Part shown: piece after piece, positions 8,745 to 25,502 of the stretch
How the letters are laid out: each line of letters starts with the position of its first letter
How positions within the stretch are numbered: position 1 is the stretch's first letter
NCBI GenBank assembly: GCA_943735955.1
Contig: OX030955.1
Location: 11,975,220-12,039,219 of the forward strand
DNA: 64,000 nt
From: Piscicola geometra
Taxonomy: Eukaryota; Annelida; Clitellata; Hirudinida; Piscicolidae
Direction of reading: 5' to 3'
Translations under genes and position numbers: made by a program
Notes under the pieces: generated by a model
Databases searched by the model: none
What the model was told of the DNA's origin: nothing
What the model saw: only the letters and a program-made list of their open reading frames with translations

Positions 8745-11430
8745 ACCCAATCTCGAAAAATAAAAAAGACTCTATGTTGTTGTTGTTTACTAAAGTAATG
8801 TAAACATTTTATTATTCTTTTTTCTTGTTGTCGTCGTTTTCCATTTCGGCTTTATATCCGTCCATAAGCAGTATCAGCATCAAGGCGTCTACACTTTTCA
8901 TAAATTCGGCTTTTTCATTATTTCTAACAAAGTCGCTTGAGATTGATTATATAAAAGGAAATTCCTTTTAGAAGGAGGAAAGTACTATAATTGTGAAAAC
9001 GTAATTGAACCTAGCAGGCTAGAGGGTATCAAGGCATCTTTAGGCAACTATCATATTATATTCATTCATATTTCTACCTACTGTTTCGAGTTATCTTCGT
9101 GGTGACTCAAAAACAAACGGCATAATAATAATAATAATAGATGTGTCTATAAAAGTAGTATGGCCCTCAATGCCTCTACTCCTTTCATCATTTGTGATAA
9201 ATAAAGCTTGTAAAAGACTCACTTCAAATCAAATAAATTCCAAATTTAGAAAAAGTATGCTTTTCTATCTATTCAACAATCTCATGTTGTATACACTTAA
9301 TTAAATATTTCACAAAGTTTGAATTTTAAGTGTAATCTTTAGTCGCCAGGGGGACAAAAAACTGAAATTTATAAGGGTTTTTTCTTTGATTATTTATAAA
9401 ATCATGAAATTTAGATGAAGTGCATAATAACAACAAAAATATTAACAGCAATAGAGCCATGGCAGTTTCAGTCTGCCTGCCTGCCTGCCTGCCTTCCTCC
9501 CTGCCAGCTAGCCTCTGCCTGCACACCTATATCTATTCAATATGTAGTAGCATTAGAAGAAGGCTTTCAATTTGAAGGCAGAATGCATTTATTATTAATA
9601 TTAATTTCCATTTGGATTATTAATATTCACACAATATTCTTCTTTTTTTTCTATTCATCTACTATGCTTTCATAGGCACTCCAAAGGCTGCCTTCCAACA
9701 TAAGGCAATTGCTCACACTCAGACTGGCACTGCTTTGTAATTATATTTATTGTCTTCATTAATGTTCAAGATGAGAGCTAGATTGCTATTATTAGTATTT
9801 ATGAACTGCAAAAAAAATTCATTTGAAATGTTCAAGTAGATAGAAAGAAAGAAAGATTGAATGTAAATGCCATCAGGCAGAAGCAAGTGCAAGAAAGAAG
9901 ACAAGAAAGAGTCACTCTATAGCAGCATTTGTAGCTACTCTTTAGCTTGGTATTTCTCATAAACAGTCAAAAGCCTACTCATGCCATGACAGTAAAACAT
10001 CTTGGATGTATCTTGTATGTATGTATGTATGAGAATGTAGAAGGTATTAGTTCTTGAAAGAACTAGTTTTAGCTCTAAAGAAACAAGCATCGGATTCTTT
10101 TTTCATTTAATTAGACTTATTAAAAAGCTAATTTTTAATTTCCTTATAACTCTAGTTCTTTCAAATCTCGGTCTTTTCGTTGGCGCCAAAACGCTTTGTT
10201 CTTTCAAGTTTATAAACAAAGCCTTTAAACACCCTTCATTTTGACTTTTAAACGCAATTCTTTTGCCTAAATTTATTAACTTACATTTATATAAGAAAAA
10301 GAAGAGTAGAAGGATGATAAGGAGACATTTTCTTTTATTCCATAAGTACCTTCAAACCATGCCAATTAAAAATTTCTAAATGATGATGAAGCATTAAAGT
10401 GTTATGAGGTGAAATCTTATGAGATAGGTGAGCAGTCAGTCAGACAGGCAGACAGACAGGCAGGCAGGCAGGCAGGCAGCAGACAGGCACTCAGTCAGTC
10501 AGTGAGGCAACAAGACCTAGTCATTAAGCAAAATTTGGGAATTTGAGTAAAAGACCAAAAGAAAAACTTATAAAAACATTTAAAACTCACTTGCTGCTTC
10601 AGAGGAGAAGGTGAGCAAGAGATTATGAGCCTTATCAATATCTCTATAGATAGTTGCCAAAAATGACATGCAAATAGTAATAAAAACTAAAAAGTAGAAG
10701 AAACATTCTATTTAATTCTATATATCGAGTCAAAAGAATCATGTGGATTAAAAATAAGAAGATATACTATTTAGAAATGACATGTGTGAACATGCATTCA
10801 GTCAGTCAAGGGCTCTTACAAAGAGGCAAGCAAGGATAGAATCCACTTTTGTTGATTGAAAGTAACATGTAAAAGTATAAATTTTATAAAATCAAAATAA
10901 CTCACCTTTCGACTGTTTACAAAAACTTCATCTCAATCAAGTATGTAGAAGGCAAAAACTGCCTAAAAACTATTAGATTGGCATAAACGCACCAAGAAAG
11001 AAGTTGTGATTTTCTTTTAATCAAAAAATATCTATCAATCAAATATATATGAAAAATGTTTTAAAAGGTTGCAAATGTCAAGAGATTCAATCTGATGTCA
11101 TGAGAGAGCAGGAGGGCAGACAGGCATAAAGACCTAAGGGAAATAATATATACTCTTGACTATATGTTCTTATTATAGGATGAAAATGTAATTTTTTTTA
11201 TTATCCAAATAACTCACTAATACTAACTATATTGAAATTATTATTTTTAGTCGCCAGAGAGCCAAAAATAGCAATAAATAAAATAACAACTGACCGAATG
11301 AGAAGGGAGGATGCTTCTTTTTCTTTACACCACCACCACCAACAGCAACAACAACAACAACAGCAACAACAACAACAACAGCAGCAACGAAGAAACAACA
11401 ACAAAGTTTATTTCTTTTTTGAGCATTGGT

Positions 11431-11446
11431 GGCTCTGAAAAGAGCC
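11431..11446 (-). terminator. H3 3' stem-loop, unit 3
   Basis: Identical to 243-258. Confidence 0.95.
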
Positions 11447-11482
11447 GTTTTGTGGTGCAAGTTAAGTGATGAGCATTTCTTC

Positions 11483-12592
<1,110 letters not shown>

Positions 12593-12629
12593 GTCTCTTT
12601 CATCTATCCATCCATCCATCCTCACAAAC

Positions 12630-12645
12630 GGTCCTTTTCAGGACC
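12630..12645 (+). terminator. H4 3' stem-loop, unit 3
   Basis: Identical to 1442-1457. Confidence 0.95.
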
Positions 12646-13012
12646 ACAATTTCGAAAAAACAAAAATAACTTTTGTCCTTTACCTCTCATATGAAAGAAA
12701 ATTATTCTTCTTATTAATGGCTTAATATTCTTGATTGAATTTTTGTTCAATAATAAAAAATGGAATCTCTCAAGTACATAATCATTATTATTATCATGTC
12801 TATTCTTGATTTAGTGGACTTTTTTTAAATAATTAAAAACTTTATTAAATTGAATCTTTATTAAAAGTAAAAATATACATTTTCGGAGAGTTCAATTTTC
12901 AATTCATCTAATCAATTAAGCATTTCATTAGCGGTGCCGTTAAGAGAGGTGCAGGCTAATATTAAATGAATAATCAACAAAGTGTCTATTTTTTCGTTTT
13001 TTGACATTTGGT

Positions 13013-13028
13013 GGCTCTGAAAAGAGCC
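13013..13028 (-). terminator. H2B 3' stem-loop, unit 3
   Basis: Identical to 1837-1852. Confidence 0.95.
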
Positions 13029-13066
13029 TTTTGATGAATGTTTAATAGTGAGGTAGTAGCAGATTT

Positions 13067-13438
13067 CTACTTGGAGCTGGTGTACTTGGTGACGGCCTTG
13101 GTTCCTTCGCTTACAGCGTGCTTCGCCAACTCACCAGGCAGCAGGAGTCGAACGGCTGTTTGAATTTCCCTAGACGTGATGGTCGAGCGCTTGTTGTAGT
13201 GCGCCAGTCTAGACGCCTCAGCAGCGATTCTCTCGAAGATGTCGTTCACGAAAGAGTTCATGATCGACATAGCCTTGCCGCTGATGCCGGTGTCGGGGTG
13301 CACTTGCTTGAGCACCTTGTAGATGTAAATGAAGTAGGACTCCTTTCGCCTCTTCTTCTGCTTCTTATCGGCATTTCTGACCGCCTTCGCCTTACTCGCG
13401 GCCTTCTTGGCTCCCTTACTGGCTGGTTTGGGTGGCAT
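13067..13438 (-). CDS. H2B: Histone H2B, unit 3
   Basis: Protein identical to unit 1 H2B. TATA box at 13524-13532. Confidence 0.99.
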   Translation of the reverse strand: MPPKPASKGAKKAASKAKAVRNADKKQKKRRKESYFIYIYKVLKQVHPDTGISGKAMSIMNSFVNDIFERIAAEASRLAHYNKRSTITSREIQTAVRLLLPGELAKHAVSEGTKAVTKYTSSK

Positions 13439-13864
13439 GCTTGTTGACTAATTGACTGACTAACTGACCGACTGAGAATGAGAATATGTGAAATTTCACA
13501 AATGCAGAGTCGACGTCTTGCTACTATTTATACGGAAAGCGATCTCGCCACTTTAGTCAAGTTATCACGTGAGCAATTGACTAAAGTTACTCAGCCAATT
13601 AGAGCCGACGTTCGAAAGTTTGACTAAAGTGAAATAGACGAATGGCGGTTGATATTTCAAATTTGACTAAAGTCAAATCGACGAACGGCGGTTGAGACAA
13701 CAAAGTTGACTAAAGTGAAATCGACGAATGGCAGTAGAGATTTCAAATTTGACTAAAGTCACTTTTGTATATAAAGGAGCTTTCAAATTTAACTCGACAT
13801 AACTACCGATCTCCATTCCATTAGATTTTACATTTCTTAGTAGTCAACGTCATCAGTCATCAGC
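13439..13864. promoter_or_regulatory. H2B/H2A divergent promoter, unit 3
   Basis: Copy of 2263-2688; periodic elements retained. Confidence 0.85.
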
Positions 13865-14269
13865 ATGTCTGGCAGAGGTAAAGGCGGCAAAGTGAAGGGA
13901 AAGTCAAAGACTAGGTCGAGTCGTGCGGGACTGCAATTCCCGGTCGGAAGAATTCACAGACTTCTTCGCAAAGGCAACTACGCCGAAAGAATCGGTGCAG
14001 GCGCGCCAGTCTACTTGGCCGCCGTGATGGAGTACTTGGCGGCTGAGGTACTCGAGTTGGCGGGCAACGCCGCGCGTGACAACAAGAAGACGAGAATCAT
14101 TCCTCGTCACTTGCAACTAGCCATCAGGAACGACGAAGAGTTGAACAAACTTTTGTCCGGCGTCACGATCGCCCAAGGTGGTGTCTTGCCAAACATCCAG
14201 GCGGTTCTGCTGCCCAAGAAGACCGCTACAACTGGTGGAGGAGGCAGCCAGGCTGTTTCCAGTCAGTAA
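13865..14269 (+). CDS. H2A: Histone H2A, unit 3
   Basis: Protein identical to unit 1 H2A. TATA box at 13768-13776. Confidence 0.99.
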   Translation: MSGRGKGGKVKGKSKTRSSRAGLQFPVGRIHRLLRKGNYAERIGAGAPVYLAAVMEYLAAEVLELAGNAARDNKKTRIIPRHLQLAIRNDEELNKLLSGVTIAQGGVLPNIQAVLLPKKTATTGGGGSQAVSSQ

Positions 14270-14310
14270 CGGATTCTGCTTGCTTCTTTACCAGCGAACA
14301 ACTTCAAAAC

Positions 14311-14326
14311 GGCTCTTTTCAGAGCC
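14311..14326 (+). terminator. H2A 3' stem-loop, unit 3
   Basis: Identical to 3135-3150. Confidence 0.95.
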
Positions 14327-17012
14327 ACCCAATCTCGAAAAATAAAAAAGACTCTATGTTGTTGTTGTTTACTAAAGTAATGTAAACATTTTATTATTCT
14401 TTTTTCTTGTTGTCGTCGTTTTCCATTTCGGCTTTATATCCGTCCATAAGCAGTATCAGCATCAAGGCGTCTACACTTTTCATAAATTCGGCTTTTTCAT
14501 TATTTCTAACAAAGTCGCTTGAGATTGATTATATAAAAGGAAATTCCTTTTAGAAGGAGGAAAGTACTATAATTGTGAAAACGTAATTGAACCTAGCAGG
14601 CTAGAGGGTATCAAGGCATCTTTAGGCAACTATCATATTATATTCATTCATATTTCTACCTACTGTTTCGAGTTATCTTCGTGGTGACTCAAAAACAAAC
14701 GGCATAATAATAATAATAATAGATGTGTCTATAAAAGTAGTATGGCCCTCAATGCCTCTACTCCTTTCATCATTTGTGATAAATAAAGCTTGTAAAAGAC
14801 TCACTTCAAATCAAATAAATTCCAAATTTAGAAAAAGTATGCTTTTCTATCTATTCAACAATCTCATGTTGTATACACTTAATTAAATATTTCACAAAGT
14901 TTGAATTTTAAGTGTAATCTTTAGTCGCCAGGGGGACAAAAAACTGAAATTTATAAGGGTTTTTTCTTTGATTATTTATAAAATCATGAAATTTAGATGA
15001 AGTGCATAATAACAACAAAAATATTAACAGCAATAGAGCCATGGCAGTTTCAGTCTGCCTGCCTGCCTGCCTGCCTTCCTCCCTGCCAGCTAGCCTCTGC
15101 CTGCACACCTATATCTATTCAATATGTAGTAGCATTAGAAGAAGGCTTTCAATTTGAAGGCAGAATGCATTTATTATTAATATTAATTTCCATTTGGATT
15201 ATTAATATTCACACAATATTCTTCTTTTTTTTCTATTCATCTACTATGCTTTCATAGGCACTCCAAAGGCTGCCTTCCAACATAAGGCAATTGCTCACAC
15301 TCAGACTGGCACTGCTTTGTAATTATATTTATTGTCTTCATTAATGTTCAAGATGAGAGCTAGATTGCTATTATTAGTATTTATGAACTGCAAAAAAAAT
15401 TCATTTGAAATGTTCAAGTAGATAGAAAGAAAGAAAGATTGAATGTAAATGCCATCAGGCAGAAGCAAGTGCAAGAAAGAAGACAAGAAAGAGTCACTCT
15501 ATAGCAGCATTTGTAGCTACTCTTTAGCTTGGTATTTCTCATAAACAGTCAAAAGCCTACTCATGCCATGACAGTAAAACATCTTGGATGTATCTTGTAT
15601 GTATGTATGTATGAGAATGTAGAAGGTATTAGTTCTTGAAAGAACTAGTTTTAGCTCTAAAGAAACAAGCATCGGATTCTTTTTTCATTTAATTAGACTT
15701 ATTAAAAAGCTAATTTTTAATTTCCTTATAACTCTAGTTCTTTCAAATCTCGGTCTTTTCGTTGGCGCCAAAACGCTTTGTTCTTTCAAGTTTATAAACA
15801 AAGCCTTTAAACACCCTTCATTTTGACTTTTAAACGCAATTCTTTTGCCTAAATTTATTAACTTACATTTATATAAGAAAAAGAAGAGTAGAAGGATGAT
15901 AAGGAGACATTTTCTTTTATTCCATAAGTACCTTCAAACCATGCCAATTAAAAATTTCTAAATGATGATGAAGCATTAAAGTGTTATGAGGTGAAATCTT
16001 ATGAGATAGGTGAGCAGTCAGTCAGACAGGCAGACAGACAGGCAGGCAGGCAGGCAGGCAGCAGACAGGCACTCAGTCAGTCAGTGAGGCAACAAGACCT
16101 AGTCATTAAGCAAAATTTGGGAATTTGAGTAAAAGACCAAAAGAAAAACTTATAAAAACATTTAAAACTCACTTGCTGCTTCAGAGGAGAAGGTGAGCAA
16201 GAGATTATGAGCCTTATCAATATCTCTATAGATAGTTGCCAAAAATGACATGCAAATAGTAATAAAAACTAAAAAGTAGAAGAAACATTCTATTTAATTC
16301 TATATATCGAGTCAAAAGAATCATGTGGATTAAAAATAAGAAGATATACTATTTAGAAATGACATGTGTGAACATGCATTCAGTCAGTCAAGGGCTCTTA
16401 CAAAGAGGCAAGCAAGGATAGAATCCACTTTTGTTGATTGAAAGTAACATGTAAAAGTATAAATTTTATAAAATCAAAATAACTCACCTTTCGACTGTTT
16501 ACAAAAACTTCATCTCAATCAAGTATGTAGAAGGCAAAAACTGCCTAAAAACTATTAGATTGGCATAAACGCACCAAGAAAGAAGTTGTGATTTTCTTTT
16601 AATCAAAAAATATCTATCAATCAAATATATATGAAAAATGTTTTAAAAGGTTGCAAATGTCAAGAGATTCAATCTGATGTCATGAGAGAGCAGGAGGGCA
16701 GACAGGCATAAAGACCTAAGGGAAATAATATATACTCTTGACTATATGTTCTTATTATAGGATGAAAATGTAATTTTTTTTATTATCCAAATAACTCACT
16801 AATACTAACTATATTGAAATTATTATTTTTAGTCGCCAGAGAGCCAAAAATAGCAATAAATAAAATAACAACTGACCGAATGAGAAGGGAGGATGCTTCT
16901 TTTTCTTTACACCACCACCACCAACAGCAACAACAACAACAACAGCAACAACAACAACAACAGCAGCAACGAAGAAACAACAACAAAGTTTATTTCTTTT
17001 TTGAGCATTGGT

Positions 17013-17028
17013 GGCTCTGAAAAGAGCC
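17013..17028 (-). terminator. H3 3' stem-loop, unit 4
   Basis: Identical to 243-258. Confidence 0.95.
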
Positions 17029-17064
17029 GTTTTGTGGTGCAAGTTAAGTGATGAGCATTTCTTC

Positions 17065-18174
<1,110 letters not shown>

Positions 18175-18211
18175 GTCTCTTTCATCTATCCATCCATCCA
18201 TCCTCACAAAC

Positions 18212-18227
18212 GGTCCTTTTCAGGACC
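18212..18227 (+). terminator. H4 3' stem-loop, unit 4
   Basis: Identical to 1442-1457. Confidence 0.95.
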
Positions 18228-18606
18228 ACAATTTCGAAAAAACAAAAATAACTTTTGTCCTTTACCTCTCATATGAAAGAAAATTATTCTTCTTATTAAT
18301 GGCTTAATATTCTTGATTGATTGATTGAGTGAATTTTTGTTCAATAATAAAAAATGGAATCTCTCAAGTACATAATCATTATTATTATCATGTCTATTCT
18401 TGATTTAGTGGACTTTTTTTAAATAATTAAAAACTTTATTAAATTGAATCTTTATTAAAAGTAAAAATATACATTTTCGGAGAGTTCAATTTTCAATTCA
18501 TCTAATCAATTAAGCATTTCATTAGCGGTGCCGTTAAGAGAGGTGCAGGCTAATATTAAATGAATAATCAACAAAGTGTCTATTTTTTCGTTTTTTGACA
18601 TTTGGT

Positions 18607-18622
18607 GGCTCTGAAAAGAGCC
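18607..18622 (-). terminator. H2B 3' stem-loop, unit 4
   Basis: Identical to 1837-1852. Confidence 0.95.
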
Positions 18623-18660
18623 TTTTGATGAATGTTTAATAGTGAGGTAGTAGCAGATTT

Positions 18661-19032
18661 CTACTTGGAGCTGGTGTACTTGGTGACGGCCTTGGTTCCT
18701 TCGCTTACAGCGTGCTTCGCCAACTCACCAGGCAGCAGGAGTCGAACGGCTGTTTGAATTTCCCTAGACGTGATGGTCGAGCGCTTGTTGTAGTGCGCCA
18801 GTCTAGACGCCTCAGCAGCGATTCTCTCGAAGATGTCGTTCACGAAAGAGTTCATGATCGACATAGCCTTGCCGCTGATGCCGGTGTCGGGGTGCACTTG
18901 CTTGAGCACCTTGTAGATGTAAATGAAGTAGGACTCCTTTCGCCTCTTCTTCTGCTTCTTATCGGCATTTCTGACCGCCTTCGCCTTACTCGCGGCCTTC
19001 TTGGCTCCCTTACTGGCTGGTTTGGGTGGCAT
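18661..19032 (-). CDS. H2B: Histone H2B, unit 4
   Basis: Protein identical to unit 1 H2B. TATA box at 19118-19126. Confidence 0.99.
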   Translation of the reverse strand: MPPKPASKGAKKAASKAKAVRNADKKQKKRRKESYFIYIYKVLKQVHPDTGISGKAMSIMNSFVNDIFERIAAEASRLAHYNKRSTITSREIQTAVRLLLPGELAKHAVSEGTKAVTKYTSSK

Positions 19033-19458
19033 GCTTGTTGACTAATTGACTGACTAACTGACCGACTGAGAATGAGAATATGTGAAATTTCACAAATGCA
19101 GAGTCGACGTCTTGCTACTATTTATACGGAAAGCGATCTCGCCACTTTAGTCAAGTTATCACGTGAGCAATTGACTAAAGTTACTCAGCCAATTAGAGCC
19201 GACGTTCGAAAGTTTGACTAAAGTGAAATAGACGAATGGCGGTTGATATTTCAAATTTGACTAAAGTCAAATCGACGAACGGCGGTTGAGACAACAAAGT
19301 TGACTAAAGTGAAATCGACGAATGGCAGTAGAGATTTCAAATTTGACTAAAGTCACTTTTGTATATAAAGGAGCTTTCAAATTTAACTCGACATAACTAC
19401 CGATCTCCATTCCATTAGATTTTACATTTCTTAGTAGTCAACGTCATCAGTCATCAGC
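19033..19458. promoter_or_regulatory. H2B/H2A divergent promoter, unit 4
   Basis: Copy of 2263-2688; periodic elements retained. Confidence 0.85.
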
Positions 19459-19863
19459 ATGTCTGGCAGAGGTAAAGGCGGCAAAGTGAAGGGAAAGTCA
19501 AAGACTAGGTCGAGTCGTGCGGGACTGCAATTCCCGGTCGGAAGAATTCACAGACTTCTTCGCAAAGGCAACTACGCCGAAAGAATCGGTGCAGGCGCGC
19601 CAGTCTACTTGGCCGCCGTGATGGAGTACTTGGCGGCTGAGGTACTCGAGTTGGCGGGCAACGCCGCGCGTGACAACAAGAAGACGAGAATCATTCCTCG
19701 TCACTTGCAACTAGCCATCAGGAACGACGAAGAGTTGAACAAACTTTTGTCCGGCGTCACGATCGCCCAAGGTGGTGTCTTGCCAAACATCCAGGCGGTT
19801 CTGCTGCCCAAGAAGACCGCTACAACTGGTGGAGGAGGCAGCCAGGCTGTTTCCAGTCAGTAA
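19459..19863 (+). CDS. H2A: Histone H2A, unit 4
   Basis: Protein identical to unit 1 H2A. TATA box at 19362-19370. Confidence 0.99.
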   Translation: MSGRGKGGKVKGKSKTRSSRAGLQFPVGRIHRLLRKGNYAERIGAGAPVYLAAVMEYLAAEVLELAGNAARDNKKTRIIPRHLQLAIRNDEELNKLLSGVTIAQGGVLPNIQAVLLPKKTATTGGGGSQAVSSQ

Positions 19864-19904
19864 CGGATTCTGCTTGCTTCTTTACCAGCGAACAACTTCA
19901 AAAC

Positions 19905-19920
19905 GGCTCTTTTCAGAGCC
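19905..19920 (+). terminator. H2A 3' stem-loop, unit 4
   Basis: Identical to 3135-3150. Confidence 0.95.
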
Positions 19921-22606
19921 ACCCAATCTCGAAAAATAAAAAAGACTCTATGTTGTTGTTGTTTACTAAAGTAATGTAAACATTTTATTATTCTTTTTTC
20001 TTGTTGTCGTCGTTTTCCATTTCGGCTTTATATCCGTCCATAAGCAGTATCAGCATCAAGGCGTCTACACTTTTCATAAATTCGGCTTTTTCATTATTTC
20101 TAACAAAGTCGCTTGAGATTGATTATATAAAAGGAAATTCCTTTTAGAAGGAGGAAAGTACTATAATTGTGAAAACGTAATTGAACCTAGCAGGCTAGAG
20201 GGTATCAAGGCATCTTTAGGCAACTATCATATTATATTCATTCATATTTCTACCTACTGTTTCGAGTTATCTTCGTGGTGACTCAAAAACAAACGGCATA
20301 ATAATAATAATAATAGATGTGTCTATAAAAGTAGTATGGCCCTCAATGCCTCTACTCCTTTCATCATTTGTGATAAATAAAGCTTGTAAAAGACTCACTT
20401 CAAATCAAATAAATTCCAAATTTAGAAAAAGTATGCTTTTCTATCTATTCAACAATCTCATGTTGTATACACTTAATTAAATATTTCACAAAGTTTGAAT
20501 TTTAAGTGTAATCTTTAGTCGCCAGGGGGACAAAAAACTGAAATTTATAAGGGTTTTTTCTTTGATTATTTATAAAATCATGAAATTTAGATGAAGTGCA
20601 TAATAACAACAAAAATATTAACAGCAATAGAGCCATGGCAGTTTCAGTCTGCCTGCCTGCCTGCCTGCCTTCCTCCCTGCCAGCTAGCCTCTGCCTGCAC
20701 ACCTATATCTATTCAATATGTAGTAGCATTAGAAGAAGGCTTTCAATTTGAAGGCAGAATGCATTTATTATTAATATTAATTTCCATTTGGATTATTAAT
20801 ATTCACACAATATTCTTCTTTTTTTTCTATTCATCTACTATGCTTTCATAGGCACTCCAAAGGCTGCCTTCCAACATAAGGCAATTGCTCACACTCAGAC
20901 TGGCACTGCTTTGTAATTATATTTATTGTCTTCATTAATGTTCAAGATGAGAGCTAGATTGCTATTATTAGTATTTATGAACTGCAAAAAAAATTCATTT
21001 GAAATGTTCAAGTAGATAGAAAGAAAGAAAGATTGAATGTAAATGCCATCAGGCAGAAGCAAGTGCAAGAAAGAAGACAAGAAAGAGTCACTCTATAGCA
21101 GCATTTGTAGCTACTCTTTAGCTTGGTATTTCTCATAAACAGTCAAAAGCCTACTCATGCCATGACAGTAAAACATCTTGGATGTATCTTGTATGTATGT
21201 ATGTATGAGAATGTAGAAGGTATTAGTTCTTGAAAGAACTAGTTTTAGCTCTAAAGAAACAAGCATCGGATTCTTTTTTCATTTAATTAGACTTATTAAA
21301 AAGCTAATTTTTAATTTCCTTATAACTCTAGTTCTTTCAAATCTCGGTCTTTTCGTTGGCGCCAAAACGCTTTGTTCTTTCAAGTTTATAAACAAAGCCT
21401 TTAAACACCCTTCATTTTGACTTTTAAACGCAATTCTTTTGCCTAAATTTATTAACTTACATTTATATAAGAAAAAGAAGAGTAGAAGGATGATAAGGAG
21501 ACATTTTCTTTTATTCCATAAGTACCTTCAAACCATGCCAATTAAAAATTTCTAAATGATGATGAAGCATTAAAGTGTTATGAGGTGAAATCTTATGAGA
21601 TAGGTGAGCAGTCAGTCAGACAGGCAGACAGACAGGCAGGCAGGCAGGCAGGCAGCAGACAGGCACTCAGTCAGTCAGTGAGGCAACAAGACCTAGTCAT
21701 TAAGCAAAATTTGGGAATTTGAGTAAAAGACCAAAAGAAAAACTTATAAAAACATTTAAAACTCACTTGCTGCTTCAGAGGAGAAGGTGAGCAAGAGATT
21801 ATGAGCCTTATCAATATCTCTATAGATAGTTGCCAAAAATGACATGCAAATAGTAATAAAAACTAAAAAGTAGAAGAAACATTCTATTTAATTCTATATA
21901 TCGAGTCAAAAGAATCATGTGGATTAAAAATAAGAAGATATACTATTTAGAAATGACATGTGTGAACATGCATTCAGTCAGTCAAGGGCTCTTACAAAGA
22001 GGCAAGCAAGGATAGAATCCACTTTTGTTGATTGAAAGTAACATGTAAAAGTATAAATTTTATAAAATCAAAATAACTCACCTTTCGACTGTTTACAAAA
22101 ACTTCATCTCAATCAAGTATGTAGAAGGCAAAAACTGCCTAAAAACTATTAGATTGGCATAAACGCACCAAGAAAGAAGTTGTGATTTTCTTTTAATCAA
22201 AAAATATCTATCAATCAAATATATATGAAAAATGTTTTAAAAGGTTGCAAATGTCAAGAGATTCAATCTGATGTCATGAGAGAGCAGGAGGGCAGACAGG
22301 CATAAAGACCTAAGGGAAATAATATATACTCTTGACTATATGTTCTTATTATAGGATGAAAATGTAATTTTTTTTATTATCCAAATAACTCACTAATACT
22401 AACTATATTGAAATTATTATTTTTAGTCGCCAGAGAGCCAAAAATAGCAATAAATAAAATAACAACTGACCGAATGAGAAGGGAGGATGCTTCTTTTTCT
22501 TTACACCACCACCACCAACAGCAACAACAACAACAACAGCAACAACAACAACAACAGCAGCAACGAAGAAACAACAACAAAGTTTATTTCTTTTTTGAGC
22601 ATTGGT

Positions 22607-22622
22607 GGCTCTGAAAAGAGCC
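22607..22622 (-). terminator. H3 3' stem-loop, unit 5
   Basis: Identical to 243-258. Confidence 0.95.
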
Positions 22623-22658
22623 GTTTTGTGGTGCAAGTTAAGTGATGAGCATTTCTTC

Positions 22659-23768
<1,110 letters not shown>

Positions 23769-23805
23769 GTCTCTTTCATCTATCCATCCATCCATCCTCA
23801 CAAAC

Positions 23806-23821
23806 GGTCCTTTTCAGGACC
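23806..23821 (+). terminator. H4 3' stem-loop, unit 5
   Basis: Identical to 1442-1457. Confidence 0.95.
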
Positions 23822-24188
23822 ACAATTTCGAAAAAACAAAAATAACTTTTGTCCTTTACCTCTCATATGAAAGAAAATTATTCTTCTTATTAATGGCTTA
23901 ATATTCTTGATTGAATTTTTGTTCAATAATAAAAAATGGAATCTCTCAAGTACATAATCATTATTATTATCATGTCTATTCTTGATTTAGTGGACTTTTT
24001 TTAAATAATTAAAAACTTTATTAAATTGAATCTTTATTAAAAGTAAAAATATACATTTTCGGAGAGTTCAATTTTCAATTCATCTAATCAATTAAGCATT
24101 TCATTAGCGGTGCCGTTAAGAGAGGTGCAGGCTAATATTAAATGAATAATCAACAAAGTGTCTATTTTTTCGTTTTTTGACATTTGGT

Positions 24189-24204
24189 GGCTCTGAAAAG
24201 AGCC
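24189..24204 (-). terminator. H2B 3' stem-loop, unit 5
   Basis: Identical to 1837-1852. Confidence 0.95.
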
Positions 24205-24242
24205 TTTTGATGAATGTTTAATAGTGAGGTAGTAGCAGATTT

Positions 24243-24614
24243 CTACTTGGAGCTGGTGTACTTGGTGACGGCCTTGGTTCCTTCGCTTACAGCGTGCTTC
24301 GCCAACTCACCAGGCAGCAGGAGTCGAACGGCTGTTTGAATTTCCCTAGACGTGATGGTCGAGCGCTTGTTGTAGTGCGCCAGTCTAGACGCCTCAGCAG
24401 CGATTCTCTCGAAGATGTCGTTCACGAAAGAGTTCATGATCGACATAGCCTTGCCGCTGATGCCGGTGTCGGGGTGCACTTGCTTGAGCACCTTGTAGAT
24501 GTAAATGAAGTAGGACTCCTTTCGCCTCTTCTTCTGCTTCTTATCGGCATTTCTGACCGCCTTCGCCTTACTCGCGGCCTTCTTGGCTCCCTTACTGGCT
24601 GGTTTGGGTGGCAT
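24243..24614 (-). CDS. H2B: Histone H2B, unit 5
   Basis: Protein identical to unit 1 H2B. TATA box at 24700-24708. Confidence 0.99.
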   Translation of the reverse strand: MPPKPASKGAKKAASKAKAVRNADKKQKKRRKESYFIYIYKVLKQVHPDTGISGKAMSIMNSFVNDIFERIAAEASRLAHYNKRSTITSREIQTAVRLLLPGELAKHAVSEGTKAVTKYTSSK

Positions 24615-25040
24615 GCTTGTTGACTAATTGACTGACTAACTGACCGACTGAGAATGAGAATATGTGAAATTTCACAAATGCAGAGTCGACGTCTTGCTAC
24701 TATTTATACGGAAAGCGATCTCGCCACTTTAGTCAAGTTATCACGTGAGCAATTGACTAAAGTTACTCAGCCAATTAGAGCCGACGTTCGAAAGTTTGAC
24801 TAAAGTGAAATAGACGAATGGCGGTTGATATTTCAAATTTGACTAAAGTCAAATCGACGAACGGCGGTTGAGACAACAAAGTTGACTAAAGTGAAATCGA
24901 CGAATGGCAGTAGAGATTTCAAATTTGACTAAAGTCACTTTTGTATATAAAGGAGCTTTCAAATTTAACTCGACATAACTACCGATCTCCATTCCATTAG
25001 ATTTTACATTTCTTAGTAGTCAACGTCATCAGTCATCAGC
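24615..25040. promoter_or_regulatory. H2B/H2A divergent promoter, unit 5
   Basis: Copy of 2263-2688; periodic elements retained. Confidence 0.85.
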
Positions 25041-25445
25041 ATGTCTGGCAGAGGTAAAGGCGGCAAAGTGAAGGGAAAGTCAAAGACTAGGTCGAGTCGT
25101 GCGGGACTGCAATTCCCGGTCGGAAGAATTCACAGACTTCTTCGCAAAGGCAACTACGCCGAAAGAATCGGTGCAGGCGCGCCAGTCTACTTGGCCGCCG
25201 TGATGGAGTACTTGGCGGCTGAGGTACTCGAGTTGGCGGGCAACGCCGCGCGTGACAACAAGAAGACGAGAATCATTCCTCGTCACTTGCAACTAGCCAT
25301 CAGGAACGACGAAGAGTTGAACAAACTTTTGTCCGGCGTCACGATCGCCCAAGGTGGTGTCTTGCCAAACATCCAGGCGGTTCTGCTGCCCAAGAAGACC
25401 GCTACAACTGGTGGAGGAGGCAGCCAGGCTGTTTCCAGTCAGTAA
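25041..25445 (+). CDS. H2A: Histone H2A, unit 5
   Basis: Protein identical to unit 1 H2A. TATA box at 24944-24952. Confidence 0.99.
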   Translation: MSGRGKGGKVKGKSKTRSSRAGLQFPVGRIHRLLRKGNYAERIGAGAPVYLAAVMEYLAAEVLELAGNAARDNKKTRIIPRHLQLAIRNDEELNKLLSGVTIAQGGVLPNIQAVLLPKKTATTGGGGSQAVSSQ

Positions 25446-25486
25446 CGGATTCTGCTTGCTTCTTTACCAGCGAACAACTTCAAAAC

Positions 25487-25502
25487 GGCTCTTTTCAGAG
25501 CC
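25487..25502 (+). terminator. H2A 3' stem-loop, unit 5
   Basis: Identical to 3135-3150. Confidence 0.95.

Larger units (their letters stand above)
8688..11482. other. H2A-to-H3 spacer, unit 2
   Basis: Copy of the unit 1 spacer. Promoter-like TATA at 8948-8958, E2F-like palindrome at 10180-10191. No gene. Confidence 0.85.
12593..13066. other. Convergent H4/H2B 3' region with 12-bp deletion, unit 3
   Basis: 474 bp instead of 486. The missing bases lie within the TTGATTGA repeat at 12731-12738, consistent with slippage or recombination between the short repeats. Both stem-loops are intact. Confidence 0.9.
14270..17064. other. H2A-to-H3 spacer, unit 3
   Basis: Copy of the unit 1 spacer. TATA at 14530-14540, E2F-like palindrome at 15762-15773. 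No gene. Confidence 0.85.
19864..22658. other. H2A-to-H3 spacer, unit 4
   Basis: Copy of the unit 1 spacer. TATA at 20124-20134, E2F-like palindrome at 21356-21367. No gene. Confidence 0.85.
23769..24242. other. Convergent H4/H2B 3' region with 12-bp deletion, unit 5
   Basis: The same deletion as unit 3, at 23907-23914. Identity of the breakpoint argues for one event spread by exchange rather than two events. Confidence 0.9.
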